64,000 nt of DNA from Hsuehochloa calcarea (lineage: Eukaryota; Streptophyta; Magnoliopsida; Poales; Poaceae). Of the stretch, positions 31,870-42,589 are shown one piece after another. Every line of letters starts with the position of its first letter. Within the stretch, counting starts at the first letter, position 1. The notes below the pieces were generated by a model, which saw only the letters and a program-made list of their open reading frames with translations, did not search any database and was not told the origin of the DNA. The DNA lies in contig CM070615.1 in NCBI GenBank assembly GCA_036346395.1, positions 5,151,534 to 5,215,533 on the forward strand. Direction: 5' to 3'. The translations under genes were made by a program, and so were the position numbers.

Positions 31870-34800
31870 TCACACCCTAGATCGTTTCAAGTAAACCATG
31901 ACTGCAGCACCACTGAGAGCAATTGCACCAGCCATTAGCCCAACTTTAACAGGCGACAACCCACTCCTGCGGGAAGGTACCAGCTCCTGTGATGGTTTTG
32001 TCACCTCTGTCCTGGAACCCGACTGGTCAATATGCAACTTCAAAACCTGACAGTGGAATTTTAACTTTGGTGAGGTGGAGCAAGCAAACAACTAATAGTT
32101 GAAGAGCCCTGCAACTTGCAATAGAATAATTAACACTAAGAATACAGAATACCTTCAATCCGGATGACTTGGCAAGGAGAATTGCACCAGCAAGATCAGT
32201 ATCTGTTGTCAGCAGCACTCGGTCGCCTTCATCATCTTCATACTACATACAACACCACGATTAAGATTAAGTTGGGCAGTGCAGGCAAATATTGGCTATC
32301 CTGTAGTTGGAGTTAATGAATGATGGCTGAATAATGGCTCTGTTAATCCATATGTAGCATTGCCAATGAGGTACAGATAATGGTGCAACGACAAGAATCA
32401 CAGGATATAAGATAATCACTTTCCTCTTGAAGTACATAAAGGCAGTGAATATTTCATAACTGAGAAAACAAGGAAAAGCTTGACCTTTACTATCAAACAT
32501 CAGACACCTAATATATGTCTTCTACATGCCTATCGAAGCATACGAATGCTTTCGTGCCAAATTATTCAATCTTACCAAGAGTTGAACTCTGCCCTTTTCA
32601 TCACCAATACTTAATCTTTGCCTTACAGAAGATACGAGCTCGTCTAAGCTCTCCGAGCCTATAGCAACAGAATACAAATTAAGAAGCACTTATATTTGGA
32701 GCGATAAAACCACAGTTATCATATTTGTACAAAGTACTTACCACAAGTGAATCTATGTACACGTCCCTTTCGGTCTTGAAGCTTAAAGGAAAATGAATTG
32801 CCAATAACAGGGGGATAAATACTACTCTTTCCATCCCCAGCCTCTGACGCCATAAGTAAGGATACTTCGCTGAGCAATGTAGGGGAGAACTGTATTAGCC
32901 TATTAGGGAAAAACAAAAGAACAAAATTTCCACAAATGAACCATCAACGAACCTATGGCTATCAAATTCCTCATCTGGAGGCTCCAAAGCAAGAGCAGAG
33001 TCCCAGAACCTCTGCATTACTGAGTTTGTCACGTCATTTACAGTCCCATTGCCTCCTTCAACCTACAAATAGACAAATAAATTGACAAAATTAGGATAGG
33101 AATCTTCGGCAGAGCTTAAGAAAGGGCAGCAAGGAGTTAGGGATCACCAATTGAATGGCTGCATGGGTAAGTTGCAAGACATCCAAGCAAGCAGTAATTT
33201 GTCCATCTGTTCAGGAAAGTGAAGACATGTACCAGATGAAGTACCACTGTACCAGTAAGGTGTTCACAGGCTGAGACAAGAATCAGGTTGTACCTCTGTC
33301 AAGAACGGGAATGTGCAAGAATTTTCCATCGTGCATTATATGTAATGCATCCAGAATTGTGGTGTCTAACGTAGCACAATCTGGGTTTGAAGTCATCACC
33401 TTTAAAAAATTGTAACTAATGCAGTGAGTTATAAGCAATTATACTATCGAAAAGTTAAATACCATTTGAAGAAAGAAAAATGTAAGTCTAGTGAGGAAAC
33501 CTTTTCTACTAGGGTCAACTCAGGGGAAAGATTCTGTGCCACAACACGCATAAGCACATCTTTTGAGCTGCATTTCAGAATCACATATCCATCAATAACA
33601 AGAAAGAAAAATGATAAAATAATAAAATGATAAAATAAAATAAAAAACAATAGTGTGGTACTAATATAGAATGCTTACGTGAAGATCCCCTGCAACGTGT
33701 TTCCTGTAGTGACAACCACCCAATTAACTTGAAACTCGCGCATTTTCTGTGTTGCTACGTACACAGGATCTGAAGGGGAAACAAGTGCTATCCTGGAAGT
33801 TAACAGTATAGTAATTCTCACTAGCCAAACTTTTTTGCTAACAATTGATAGAAAATAGTCAGAGAAAGTAGATACTATACTTTGTGCCCTCCGTGACAAT
33901 GGATGACAAAGAAGGTTTGAACATCCGCTCTCTTAGAGTTTCTATGAAAGCATAAGGAGCTGTATGCAAAAACAGTAAATACCTTAAATTGGTTGGTAAG
34001 ACAAGACAACATCAAAATACAGTTATTCAAGGACAAGCAACATGGTTAAGAAAAATAAACACATAACAGTATAGTGCAGTACAATATGATATACCTGATA
34101 AGTTGTATAGTACGAATTTTCATTTCATTTTGCTTCGGAAAGATAAATATAGCATGATTATTGTTCACAAAATACACCATTCATTTTATGATCAGCGTAC
34201 TTTTAGGGGTGAAAGAGAATGAATTAAATGACAAGATGTGCATTGCCTGACCTGAAAAGTTGCCCCCCAATTGACGCTCAACCCCTTCTACAGCAGCTGC
34301 TATCGCACTCCCTTTTTCTGCTGCCTTTTCCAGTCTTGATATTGCATCATAGAGACATTTTGCAATGTCCAGCATAGCAATAACCTCACCATTTTCCACA
34401 ACTGGGAGGTGTCTAAATTTCCCTAAAAGATGAAAGAGCATATTGGAAAAACTAATGTCAGTGAAGAAAGGACGAATCTATATAATCAAGGTCTCTATGT
34501 AAGAACATGAAAACAACCAGCCTACATATATATGCTACTGAAGTCATAATATCAGAAACTCAACAACAAGCCAAAGAAATCCCAGATGTCTGACAAAATA
34601 AATCCAGGATTCTTCTTCTTCTTTTTTCTGGTTGAGATATCGAGATACCAACACAGCTCAAGAAGCCTAACATTTACCTAAAATTGTGTTTTCATTACAC
34701 TTCAAAAAAAGGGCAACTTGAGTTGGCCTGACAGTGACTCATCAAAAAGTATATATCAGAGGATACTATATAAAACAGTTATTTTCAACTAAAGGTTGTA

Positions 34801-37800
34801 CTTGAAACAAAGGAAAATCCTAATATAATTCTTATGAAAATATCAAAAATCATGAGTTACACCAGAACTTTAGAATATAGGCAATTAACAGTCAAGCATG
34901 CACATGCAGAGAGGAGCACTTTTAAGCAATTAACTAAGCACAGTAGCATAAGCAATCTACACTGTAACTGAGTTTATTTTCTTCATTGTTCCACTAAGTA
35001 CCCACTAAGTATCCCCCTTTCATAAAAGTTCCAGTGATATCGATTTATCTACACATGCCAGTTTTCACAATTGGGTGCTCCCAATTGGTTCAACCGAGTC
35101 CCTTGAGTTAAATATGATAGTGAAATATTCAGGAAAGAATCATGATGGTTAAAATTGTTAGAGATATATGTATAGTGTGTTATTCCCCATTGTTATGAGG
35201 GGTTATTTGCATATTTACCTCCTGCACTTTGTCTATATATATTGGCCCTTTGGCCTCCTGGAAATACAAGTTGCTATTCCTAACATGGTATCAGAACCCA
35301 TTAGGGTTACCTCTTCCGGATGGGCAACTCGTCCTCCCCTGCCCTAGCCGCCGCCGGCGGCTTCCCTCCATACCCTAGCCGCTACCGCCGGCTTCTCTCC
35401 CCTCCCGCAGGCAACGCCGCCGCTTGTCTCGGTGGAGACCGCAGACACCGGCCCGTAGACGCCGGCCACGTCTCCACCACCGTCGGCTCCCGGACGCCGC
35501 GCGACCGCCGCCACAAGGGCCACCGCCGCCGCCTCTGCAAAGATCGCCGCCATCGTCGCCGCGAGGGCATTGCCGCCGCCGCCTCAAGGTCACCGTCGCC
35601 CGACACGCTGCACGCGCCTTCTCAGTCGCCGGGTTTGCCGCCGCTGCCGACGCCGGTTCTTGAGCCGCCGCTGACGTAGGGGGGAACCCTAGTTCCCCCC
35701 GTGTGATCGCGTTCTCTGTGGGCGGCGTCGGCCCGGCCCCTTTTAACCGCGTGAGTTTTGAGCAAGAAAAAAAACTCATTCTAACCGCCGTGTCGTCCCG
35801 CGCCGCCTGTTAGACTTTGTTGCCTTGGTCACCGCGCCGTCCAGCGCCACCTACCAATAGGCACCTTTTCCTCCTTGCTGCCCGGTGATATTTGATGGTG
35901 TTAATTACACCGACTTCGTATCTCACATGCGCATCCACATGCGTGGTCTTCGTCTCTGGGACGTCCTCTCTGGCGATGCCACCTGCCCGCCTTGCCCTAC
36001 TCGCCGACGGAGCTTCTCGCTGTCGCGCTACCCCGACGGTAGACAAGGATGCTCACGAGGCCGCCGCCTTGTTGATGATCGATCGCTCGCCTACCAAGAA
36101 GCTCGATTCCTACGGATCGACCGCCACCTACACTCGGTGAGTGCGACGACGACGCCGGCGCTTGTCTTCATCGCCGATGTTCAACCTCGCCTTCTCTTAC
36201 GAGGTTGTGGGACTCTTCCGGCTTTCGGATGTGGACTCACCTTTGTCGGCGCTACGAGCCCTCTGGTGATGCCCTCTACTTGTCTGTGGTCCACCAGAGC
36301 ACTCTCTTCAACAGGGTGAAGCTACTGTTGACGCCTTTACGCTTCGAGTTACATTGTCCGCGTCGATCGGGCTCTCTTCGCTTTGCTAGTCAGTAGCTCT
36401 GTTCGTGCTACTCGGCTATCCGTCTTGACACGAGTTTCGGCGTGTCTCGATTTCCTTACTCGTCTTCGCCACGAGTTCGAGCGGGCGTGTCCAGCTTCTT
36501 GCACGCCACCCTCGTCACTCTTCTGAGGCTCTTACCGAGATACGTGCAGAGGAGACTCGCTTGAGTGGTGCTGGTCTGATGCCACTCCGCTCCGTGCTCG
36601 CCGCTCGTCCACCTGCTACACCGACTACTCCACGTTTCAGCACACTGCCTCCTCCAGCGGCAACCACAGGTGGTGGTGGCCGCCCTCCATCTGGCGATGG
36701 CCGTCCTCGCTGCTCCTACTGCGACAAGGTCGTCCACATTGAGTCTCAGTGCTATAAGAAGCAGCGGCATCTTTCACGTCGTTCTTCTACTAGCACTGGC
36801 CCTGGTGCTTCTACATCGACGTCTGCATCGACTCCTTCAGCTAGTTTCTCTCACTGAGCAGGAGATAGACGGAATTCGACGCCAACTTGCCGCTTCAGGT
36901 TCTCCCTCGACATGTTTTGCAGGTTCTTCTACTGACTCTTCGGGCAATGCGAAACCACCTCCTACACAGTCAGGTACCTCCCCGTGGATTCTTGATTCCA
37001 GGGCATCTTTTCACATGACTTCTGATTCTTCCACTCCATCTTTCATTACACCTCTTGATTCTCCTTTCAATGTTCTTACTGCTGATGGTACCCCTCTATC
37101 TGTCTCTGGTCTAGAACCTCTTAGCAACTTATCTTTTCATGTTCCTTCTGTTGCTTATGTTCCTCGCCTAACCATGCAGTTTCTTTCTGCTGGGAAGATT
37201 ACTGACCTTGGTTGTCGGGTCATTCTTGACTCTGACTCTTGTTGTGTTCAGGACCGCCAAACAGGGGCTCTGGTTGGTTCTGGCCCCTGTTTGGCGGCGA
37301 CGGTGGCGTCTCTGGGAGTTTGACTGGCTTCACCTTCCTTCCACTGCCACCGTCGCCGCCAGTCTCTCCGCTTCTGCCACCCCGTCCACTCTTTCCAACA
37401 GTGGCATCACCGTCTTGGTCATCTGTGTGGATCTCGTCTGTCGTCTTTAGTTCGTCGTGGTCTTCTGAGGTCTGTCTCATGAGACGTGTCTTTAGATTGC
37501 CAGGGCTGTAAGTTAGGGAAACAGATTCAGCTTCTCTATTCTCATAGTGAGTCATTATCCCGGCGTCCTTTTGATCTTGTTCATTCAGATGTTTGGGGTC
37601 CGGCTCCCTTCATTTCGAAAGGGGGTCATCGATATTATATCATATTTATAGATGATTTCTCTCACCACACTTGGATATATTTTATGTCTTCTCGTAGTGA
37701 GGCCTTATCTATCTATAAACAATTTGTCACTATGGTTCGCACACAGTTCTCCACTCTTATTCGTGTCTTTCATGCTGACTCTGCTGGCGAGTACCTTTCT

Positions 37801-40800
37801 CGTTATCTGCGCAGCTTCCTTGTTGAGCAGGGCACTCTCGCTCAGTTCTCTTGTCCTGGTGTTAATGCTCAGAATGGTGTCGCTGAAAGCAAGCATCGTC
37901 ACCTCCTTGAGACAGCTCGTACACTGATGATTGCCGCCTCTATTCCACCTCACTTTTGGGCCGAAATTTGTTTCTCGCCACCTATCTTGTCAACATTCAC
38001 CTCTTACGCTCTTCAGGTGAGATCTCTTGAGCGTCTCGTGGTCTTCTTCCGACTACCACCCCTTCGTCTGCATTTGGTTTGTGTTTGCTACGTTCTTCTC
38101 GCACCTCGAGAACGCACCAAACTAACTGCTCAGTCTGTTGAGTGTGTTTTATGGGATCTGATCTGCGAGCACAAGGGCTAAATCTTTGGGACCTCGTTGG
38201 TCGACGGATGCGAATTTCTTAGGATACGACTTTTGACGAGTCTCGTCCCTTCTAACCACATCCTGCCTCTCCTTCGGTTTCCTCTGTGGAGTCCCTGTCT
38301 TTTTTTACTTTTCCAGATACACCCATCTTTGTCTTGCCTTCGTCCACCTGTCCCACTGAGTCTCCACATATACCTCCTGATGCCTCTCCACTATTGTCGC
38401 CGCCAGCTTCTTCTCCTACGGCTCCTCAGACTCCTCCCACTCTCTTCTACACCCGTCGACCTCGTATTGAGGATCTTCCAGATGAGCCATCTTCCCCTGA
38501 TGTTTCATATTCTCCTGATGCTCCATCTTCCCCTGATGGGTCATCATCTCCTCGCTACGCTCTCCGCGATCGTCAGTCGATTCGGCCTCCTCGCTACGCT
38601 CTCCGCGATCGTCAATCGATTCGGCCTCCTGCCCGTTTTGGTTTTACTGGTGCAACTACCCATGAGCATGTCTCCTATCGGGATGCTGTTACTCACCCTG
38701 AGTGACAGCATGCCATGACCGAGGAGATTGCTGCCCTCGAGCGTACTGGTACTTGGGATCTTGTTCCTTTTCCATCTCACTCTCGTCCCATCACGTGTAA
38801 GTGGGTCTATAAGATTAAGACTCACTCTGATGACTCTCTTGAGCGCTATAAGGCGCGTCTTGTTGCTCATGGCATCCAGCGGGAGCATGGTCGTGACTAC
38901 GACGAGACTTTTGCTCATGTGGCCCACGTGACTACTGTCTGCACTCTTCTTTCGGTGGTGTATGTTCGCCACTGGTCTGTTTCTCAGCTTGAAGTCAAGA
39001 ATGCCTTTCTTAATAGCGAGTTGCATGAGGAGGTCTACATGCATCCGCCCACTGGGTATTATGTTCCTGAGGGCACGGTCTGTCGTCTTCGTCGCTCTCT
39101 CTATGGCCTTAAACAAGCCCCTCGTGCTTGGTTTGAGCGCTTCTCCTCTGTGATCACTACTGCTGGCTTCTCAGCTAGTGATCATGATCCTGCGCTCTTT
39201 GTCCACACTTCGTCTAGTGGTGGACTCTTCTTCTTCTGTATGTTGATGATATGATTATCACCGGAGATGATTCTGGGTACATTGTCTTTGTCAAGGCTCG
39301 TCTGAGTGAGCAGTTCCTTATGTCGGATCTTGGTCCTCTTCGTTACTTCCTTGGGATTAAGGTTACTTCCACTCTAGATGGTTTCTTTATGTCCCAAGAG
39401 AAGTATATTCAGGATTTTCTTGATCGCGCCTCTCTCACTGATCAGCGTACTGTTGAGACTCCCATGGAGCTCAATGTTTATCTCCAGCCCTCTGATAACG
39501 AGCATCTTTCTGATTCAACTCGCTATCGTCATTTTGTCGGGAGTCTTGTCTACCTTGCTGTTACTCGTCCGGATATCACTTATCCAGTCCACATTATGAG
39601 TCAGTTCGTCTCTGCCCCCACTCAGGTCCACTACAGCCACCTTCTTCGAGTTTTACGATACCTTCGTGGGACTATTTCTCGCCGTCACTTTTTTCCGCAC
39701 TCCAGCTCGTTCCAGCTTCAGGCTTATTCGGATGCTACTTGGGCCAGCAATCTCTCTGATCGCCGATCTATCTCTGCTTACTGTGTTTTTCTTGGTGGTT
39801 CTCTCATTGCCTGGAAGACGAAGAAATATCTGCGATATCCGTTCGAGTCGCAGAGGTTGAGTTGCGAGCTATGACTCTCTTGATAGCAGAGATTACTTGG
39901 TTACAGTGGTTACTTGAGGATTTTGGTGTTTCTGTCACTACACCGACTCCTCTCTTGTCAGACAGTAGAAGTGCTATCAGTATTGTCCGTGACCCTGTAA
40001 AGCATGAGCTCACCAAGCATATTAGTGTTGATGCTTCCTTCATAAGGTCTTGTGTGCATGATCAGGTGATTGCTCTTCAGTATGTGTCTTCCGAGCTTCA
40101 GATAGCGGATCTCTTCACGAAGACCCAAACTCGAGCACAACACGGCTTATATCTCTCCAAACTCAGTGTTGTTGATCCACCATGAGGAGTTTGAGGGGGA
40201 TGTTGGAGATATATGTATAGTGTGTTATTCCCCATTGTTATGAGGGGTTTTTTTGCATATTTACCTCCTGTATTTTGTCTATATATATTGGCCCTTTGAT
40301 CTCCTGAAAATACAAGTTGCTATTCCTAACAAAAATCACTCGAATTGATACCGCTGCTAAAAAACTATACAAATGACTACACATATAAAAGAACATCTTG
40401 CAACACGGTTTGGTGAAAACAAGTATAGGAGCTCAACTCACTCTACTTCGCAGTCAAAATGTTCCTATAAACATTTCAGCCAAGCAAGCATAACAGTGGG
40501 AATGCCAGTATAACTAGATATACCTTGAACCATCTTCTGCAATGCCTCAATGGCAAGCGAGTCAGACATGACATAAATAGGATTCCGTGTCATGATCTTG
40601 GACATGATGGTTTGCTCCACCCGCAGCCCCTCGGCAATCACCCTTGTGGATATATCCTACACCCCAATTTGAATCCCAAAGAAAAAAAAATGCCTTCAGC
40701 TTGAAAGAAGTGAAATTAGACCACAAGCCGTTTGGCATAATACTACTATTTATAAGGCTGTGCTTCGGTTCAGTTAGAAGTACAGTACAAAGCATAAGCA

Positions 40801-41637
40801 GGCAACAAAACTAAAATGCAAACCATCCTCATTTTACCTTTAATTAATTCGATCGTTTTAGCAACAAACCACTACTAAACAAGTATACTAACATCGGATT
40901 CCATTTTTCCAGTATCATAAAAGAAGGAAAAGAAAAGGCAGAGGCAGCTAGAATTCCAATGAGTCGTCAACTTTTGGTTGATAAATGATTTGATCAAAAC
41001 CTCCAAATAAAAAAAAGAACTTTTGTTTTAACAGAAAGGGCCACTTGCTATGCTTCAAACCAAGAATCTAATCCAGACATCAATTTTTTCAAAATAAAAA
41101 CCTTGATTCCTCGTAACAACAACTAAAAAAATCTCACCTTTTTCTTAGCTCCCAACCACTATGAAAGCACACGACAATACATTCCATCCATCGAAATTCC
41201 ACTAAAATGATTAAATAATAAAAGAATTCACCTTATCAGTGACTATGCCGGAGAGGAGGCCTTGCGCGTCGGTGAGCAGCACCGCGTCGACCCGCCTCGC
41301 CGCCATCCGCCTGCACGCGTCCGACACAGTCGTCCCCTCCGGTATCGTCAGCGCCTTGGATAGCCTCAGCTTCTTCACCGTCCTCTCCCCCCTTACGAAA
41401 ATCCAATAAAACTCCAATCTTTAGTAGTCCCAGCACGAACTGAGGTGAAAAAATAGAAGGAAAAGACCAAGTTTTGACGCGCTTACTTCATATGGTTAGG
41501 GAAGCGGGCTTGGAGGAGGCCTTCCCGTTTCCGTTGGCGGCGGCGGCCGAGGGGTCGTCGGACTTGCGGGAGGACGCCGACGGTGGCCTGCTGCGCGTGC
41601 GGCGGCTCAGTGGAGCCGCGGCCGCGGTGGAACTCAT
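31870..41637 (-). CDS. CBS-domain and PB1-domain membrane-anchored protein (CBSCBSPB family)
   Basis: Fourteen exons with GT/AG borders were read: 41637-41487, 41391-41232, 40656-40524, 34422-34252, 33959-33881, 33792-33679, 33567-33501, 33399-33294, 33206-33148, 33062-32953, 32869-32742, 32658-32576, 32242-32153 and 32046-31870. Phases agree throughout except for one base missing in exon 1, giving about 542 residues. Domain order is a Ser/Ala-rich N-terminus, two CBS pairs (start GERTVKKLRLSKALTIPEG; second pair around LVSPSDPVYVA), a PB1 domain (FSFKLQDRKGRVHRFTCG to YEDDEGDRVLL), and a C-terminal transmembrane helix (VGLMAGAIALSGAAVMVYLK) with a basic tail. CBS pairs bind adenosyl ligands and PB1 mediates protein pairing. 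The exact cellular role of this plant family is not established. Intron 3 holds a Copia insertion. Confidence 0.9.
32153..33062 (-). CDS. CBSCBSPB exons 10-13: linker and PB1 domain
   Basis: Exon 10 encodes VMQRFWDSALALEPPDEEFD, a conserved linker. Exon 11 begins the PB1 domain (NSFSFKLQDRKGRVHRFTCG). Exon 12 continues with SLDELVSSVRQRLSIGDEKG. Exon 13 has the acidic YEDDEGDRVLLTTDTDLAGA, the OPCA-like motif that pairs with basic PB1 partners. No disrupting stop was seen. Confidence 0.85.
33148..33959 (-). CDS. CBSCBSPB exons 5-9: second CBS pair
   Basis: Exon 5 gives APYAFIETLRERMFKPSLSS. Exon 6 gives IALVSPSDPVYVATQKMREF and VNWVVVTTGNTLQGIF. Exon 7 gives SKDVLMRVVAQNLSPELTLV, exon 8 VMTSNPDCATLDTTILDALH and MHDGKFLHIPVLDR, and exon 9 DGQITACLDVLQLTHAAIQL. 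All borders are GT/AG. Against the family consensus the motifs look complete, with ordinary substitutions such as NWVVV for NSVII. Confidence 0.85.
34252..41391 (-). CDS. CBSCBSPB exons 2-4: first CBS pair
   Basis: Exon 2 (41391-41232) encodes VSDACRRMAARRVDAVLLTD and LLSGIVTDK. Exon 3 (40656-40524) gives TRVIAEGL and MTRNPIYVMSDSLAIEALQK. Exon 4 (34422-34252) gives GKFRHLPVVENGEVIAMLDI, followed by an amphipathic helix rich in Ala/Glu. These are the alternating strand-helix elements of two CBS motifs. Exons 3 and 4 are separated by 6.1 kb because of the Copia insertion; without it the intron would be about 0.92 kb. Confidence 0.85.
35156..35285 (+). repeat. 5' LTR of intronic Copia
   Basis: 130 bp with TG..CA ends and a TATATATA box at 35234-35241. 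It differs from the 3' LTR at only a few positions (AGAGAT/GGAGAT, TTAT/TTTTTT and a few others), so the insertion is moderately young. Confidence 0.9.
35286..35299 (+). other. primer-binding site of intronic Copia
   Basis: TGGTATCAGAACCC lies directly against the 5' LTR and is complementary to initiator tRNA-Met over its first ten bases. Confidence 0.85.
35320..37330 (+). pseudogene. Copia gag and protease region, disrupted
   Basis: Broken frames include VNYTDFVSHMRIHMRGLRLW (about 35900), a gag N-terminal motif. There is a CCHC knuckle CSYCDKVVHIESQC at about 36708-36755, in which V replaces the usual G before His. The region SPWILDSRASFHMTSDSSTP follows, where the protease DSGAS reads DSRAS. 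Several shifts separate these pieces, so no single polyprotein can be read. Confidence 0.75.
37486..38181 (+). pseudogene. Copia integrase
   Basis: The ORF carries the GAG-pre-integrase cysteine motif (CQGCKLGKQ), then the catalytic core: D in LVHSDVWGPAPF, D in VFHADSAGEY, and E in NGVAESKHRHLLETAR. The D,D-35-E arrangement is intact. The reading frame is lost after HFWAEICFSPP, where YLINILPS-type text is expected. Confidence 0.85.
38190..38714 (+). pseudogene. Copia integrase-RT linker with 39-bp tandem duplication
   Basis: A Ser/Pro-rich linker typical of Copia. The segment 38551-38589, encoding RYALRDRQSIRPP, is repeated at 38590-38628 with one base change. Confidence 0.7.
38715..40185 (+). 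pseudogene. Copia reverse transcriptase and RNase H, frameshifted
   Basis: Three overlapping frames carry the enzyme. The first (38715-39254) has TGTWDLVPFPSHSRPITCKW, LVAHGIQREHGRDYDETFAH and SLYGLKQAPRAWFERF. A shift falls inside the catalytic YVDD motif, which reads CMLMI in that frame and resumes as MIITGDDSGY in the next. The second (39251-39874) has LGPLRYFLGIKVTSTLDGFF, TRPDITYPVHIMSQF and SDATWASNLSDRRSISAYC. Another shift follows WKTKK. The third (39862-40185) finishes the RNase H with KHISVDASFIRSCVHD and ELQIADLFTKTQT. It cannot encode active enzyme as read. Confidence 0.88.
40190..40200 (+). other. polypurine tract of intronic Copia
   Basis: TTTGAGGGGGA lies directly before the 3' LTR. 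Confidence 0.8.
40201..40331 (+). repeat. 3' LTR of intronic Copia
   Basis: 131 bp, TGTTGGAGAT...CCTAACA, followed by the target duplication AAAAT. Confidence 0.9.
41487..41637 (-). CDS. CBSCBSPB exon 1 with apparent 1-bp frameshift
   Basis: The ATG at 41637 opens a Ser/Ala/Lys-rich leader (MSSTAAAAPLSRRTRSRPPS) like that of known family members. The frame meets TGA four bases before the donor GTAAGC at 41486. Exon length is 151, while the exon 2 phase needs 2 modulo 3. One extra C in the TTCCC run near 41500 would restore a continuous frame. Alternatively, an ATG at 41491 is already in frame with exon 2 and would give MKGERTVKK..., losing only the disordered leader. A sequence error is a real possibility. 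Confidence 0.7.
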
Positions 41638-42511
41638 GTCTACGAGGTCGGGGAGAGCTCAACAGAATTAGGAAGGCGGGGGCGGAGGCGGCGGCGGCCG
41701 GCGTGGTGGGAGATGGTTGGAACGGTCCTTCTGCTTCGCTTCCCCTGGGCTGTCGTTCGATAGCGTGTGCGCGTTTTTCATTTCGGCCCTTCCGGTCCCG
41801 GATTATTACGAAAGATTATCTCGTGGTTTCGATTTTTCCAACGCTGAGTTTGTTCTGCTATTTTCATTGGGTTTGGATAATTAATTAAGCTCCGCTATGT
41901 CGGGAAAAATATGTTGCGCGCAGAGGATCATGTATTTTTCATACTAATCACTAGCAAGTACCAATTGTAGTTTAAAAAAATAGATTGAAATTCGAGCTGC
42001 TATGTCACTCAAATTTGGCTCACTGTTGCCTAAAATATTTCTCGCTCACTAGAACTTTAAGCTGAGCAAGATGTACATATAGTTACAGGGAAAACATCAA
42101 GTCTGTCTCACGAAAACCATTAATTAGAATTCCGAATTCAAAAAAACGAGGGGATTGATGGATAAGAGATGAATTTTGGTTTGAAGAAAAAGGTAGATGG
42201 ATAAGAGTCTGTCTGTCTGTCTCTCTTCTATTTAAGTAGGAAAATAGGAAACCAAATGTTTTTCTTGGAGCAGGGCCATCGTCTAACTAATAATAACGTG
42301 GCAAACACAGGGCCAGATTGAAACATCTGCGCAGCAATTAGCAGAATATTTAACTCGTGAGCCATCACTCACTGTCTCCCGACCCCACACCCCGTGGGCC
42401 CCGCGGCAGCAGGTACGGGTCCACGCGCGCTAGCTGTAGACCGGGTCCTGGCATCTTCCCCCGGAGATCGCTCGGCTGGGCGTTGTGCGCCGCCGATTCA
42501 CCCGCGTGGGT
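41638..42511 (-). promoter_or_regulatory. 5' UTR and upstream region of the CBSCBSPB gene
   Basis: The first 150 bp right of the ATG are GC-rich with GGCGG runs, as expected of a grass 5' UTR. Further right the sequence becomes AT-rich. No clear TATA box or CpG-type boundary could be assigned with confidence. Confidence 0.35.
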
Positions 42512-42589
42512 GGGACGCGGGTTTGAATATTTCGATTTTTTGCCCCCGCGGGGACGCGGGTTTGAATATTTCGATTTTTTGCCCCCGCG
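42512..42589. repeat. perfect 39-bp tandem duplication
   Basis: The unit begins GGGACGCGGGTTTGAATATT and ends TTTTTTGCCCCCGCG. It occurs twice without a mismatch at 42512-42550 and 42551-42589. It lies in intergenic sequence about 900 bp upstream of the CBSCBSPB start codon. Confidence 0.9.

Larger units (their letters stand above)
35156..40331 (+). mobile_element. Copia LTR retrotransposon inside CBSCBSPB intron 3
   Basis: Short LTRs of 130 and 131 bp (35156-35285 and 40201-40331), TGTTAGAGAT...CCTAACA, are flanked by the exact 5-bp duplication AAAAT (35151-35155 and 40332-40336). The primer site TGGTATCAGAACCC follows the left LTR, and a purine tract TTTGAGGGGGA precedes the right one. The interior reads gag, integrase, reverse transcriptase and RNase H on the plus strand in Copia order, with several frameshifts. 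The element is opposite in direction to the host gene, and splicing must remove it together with intron 3. Confidence 0.93.

Noticed and set aside
35320..35779. GC-rich ORFs on both strands after the Copia PBS as host exons of the CBSCBSPB gene
   Set aside because: They lie between the PBS and gag of the Copia element and do not fit the phases of exons 3 and 4.
36456..36857. Overlapping opposite-strand ORFs as separate proteins
   Set aside because: They are shadows of the Copia gag frame, which has the CCHC knuckle on the plus strand.
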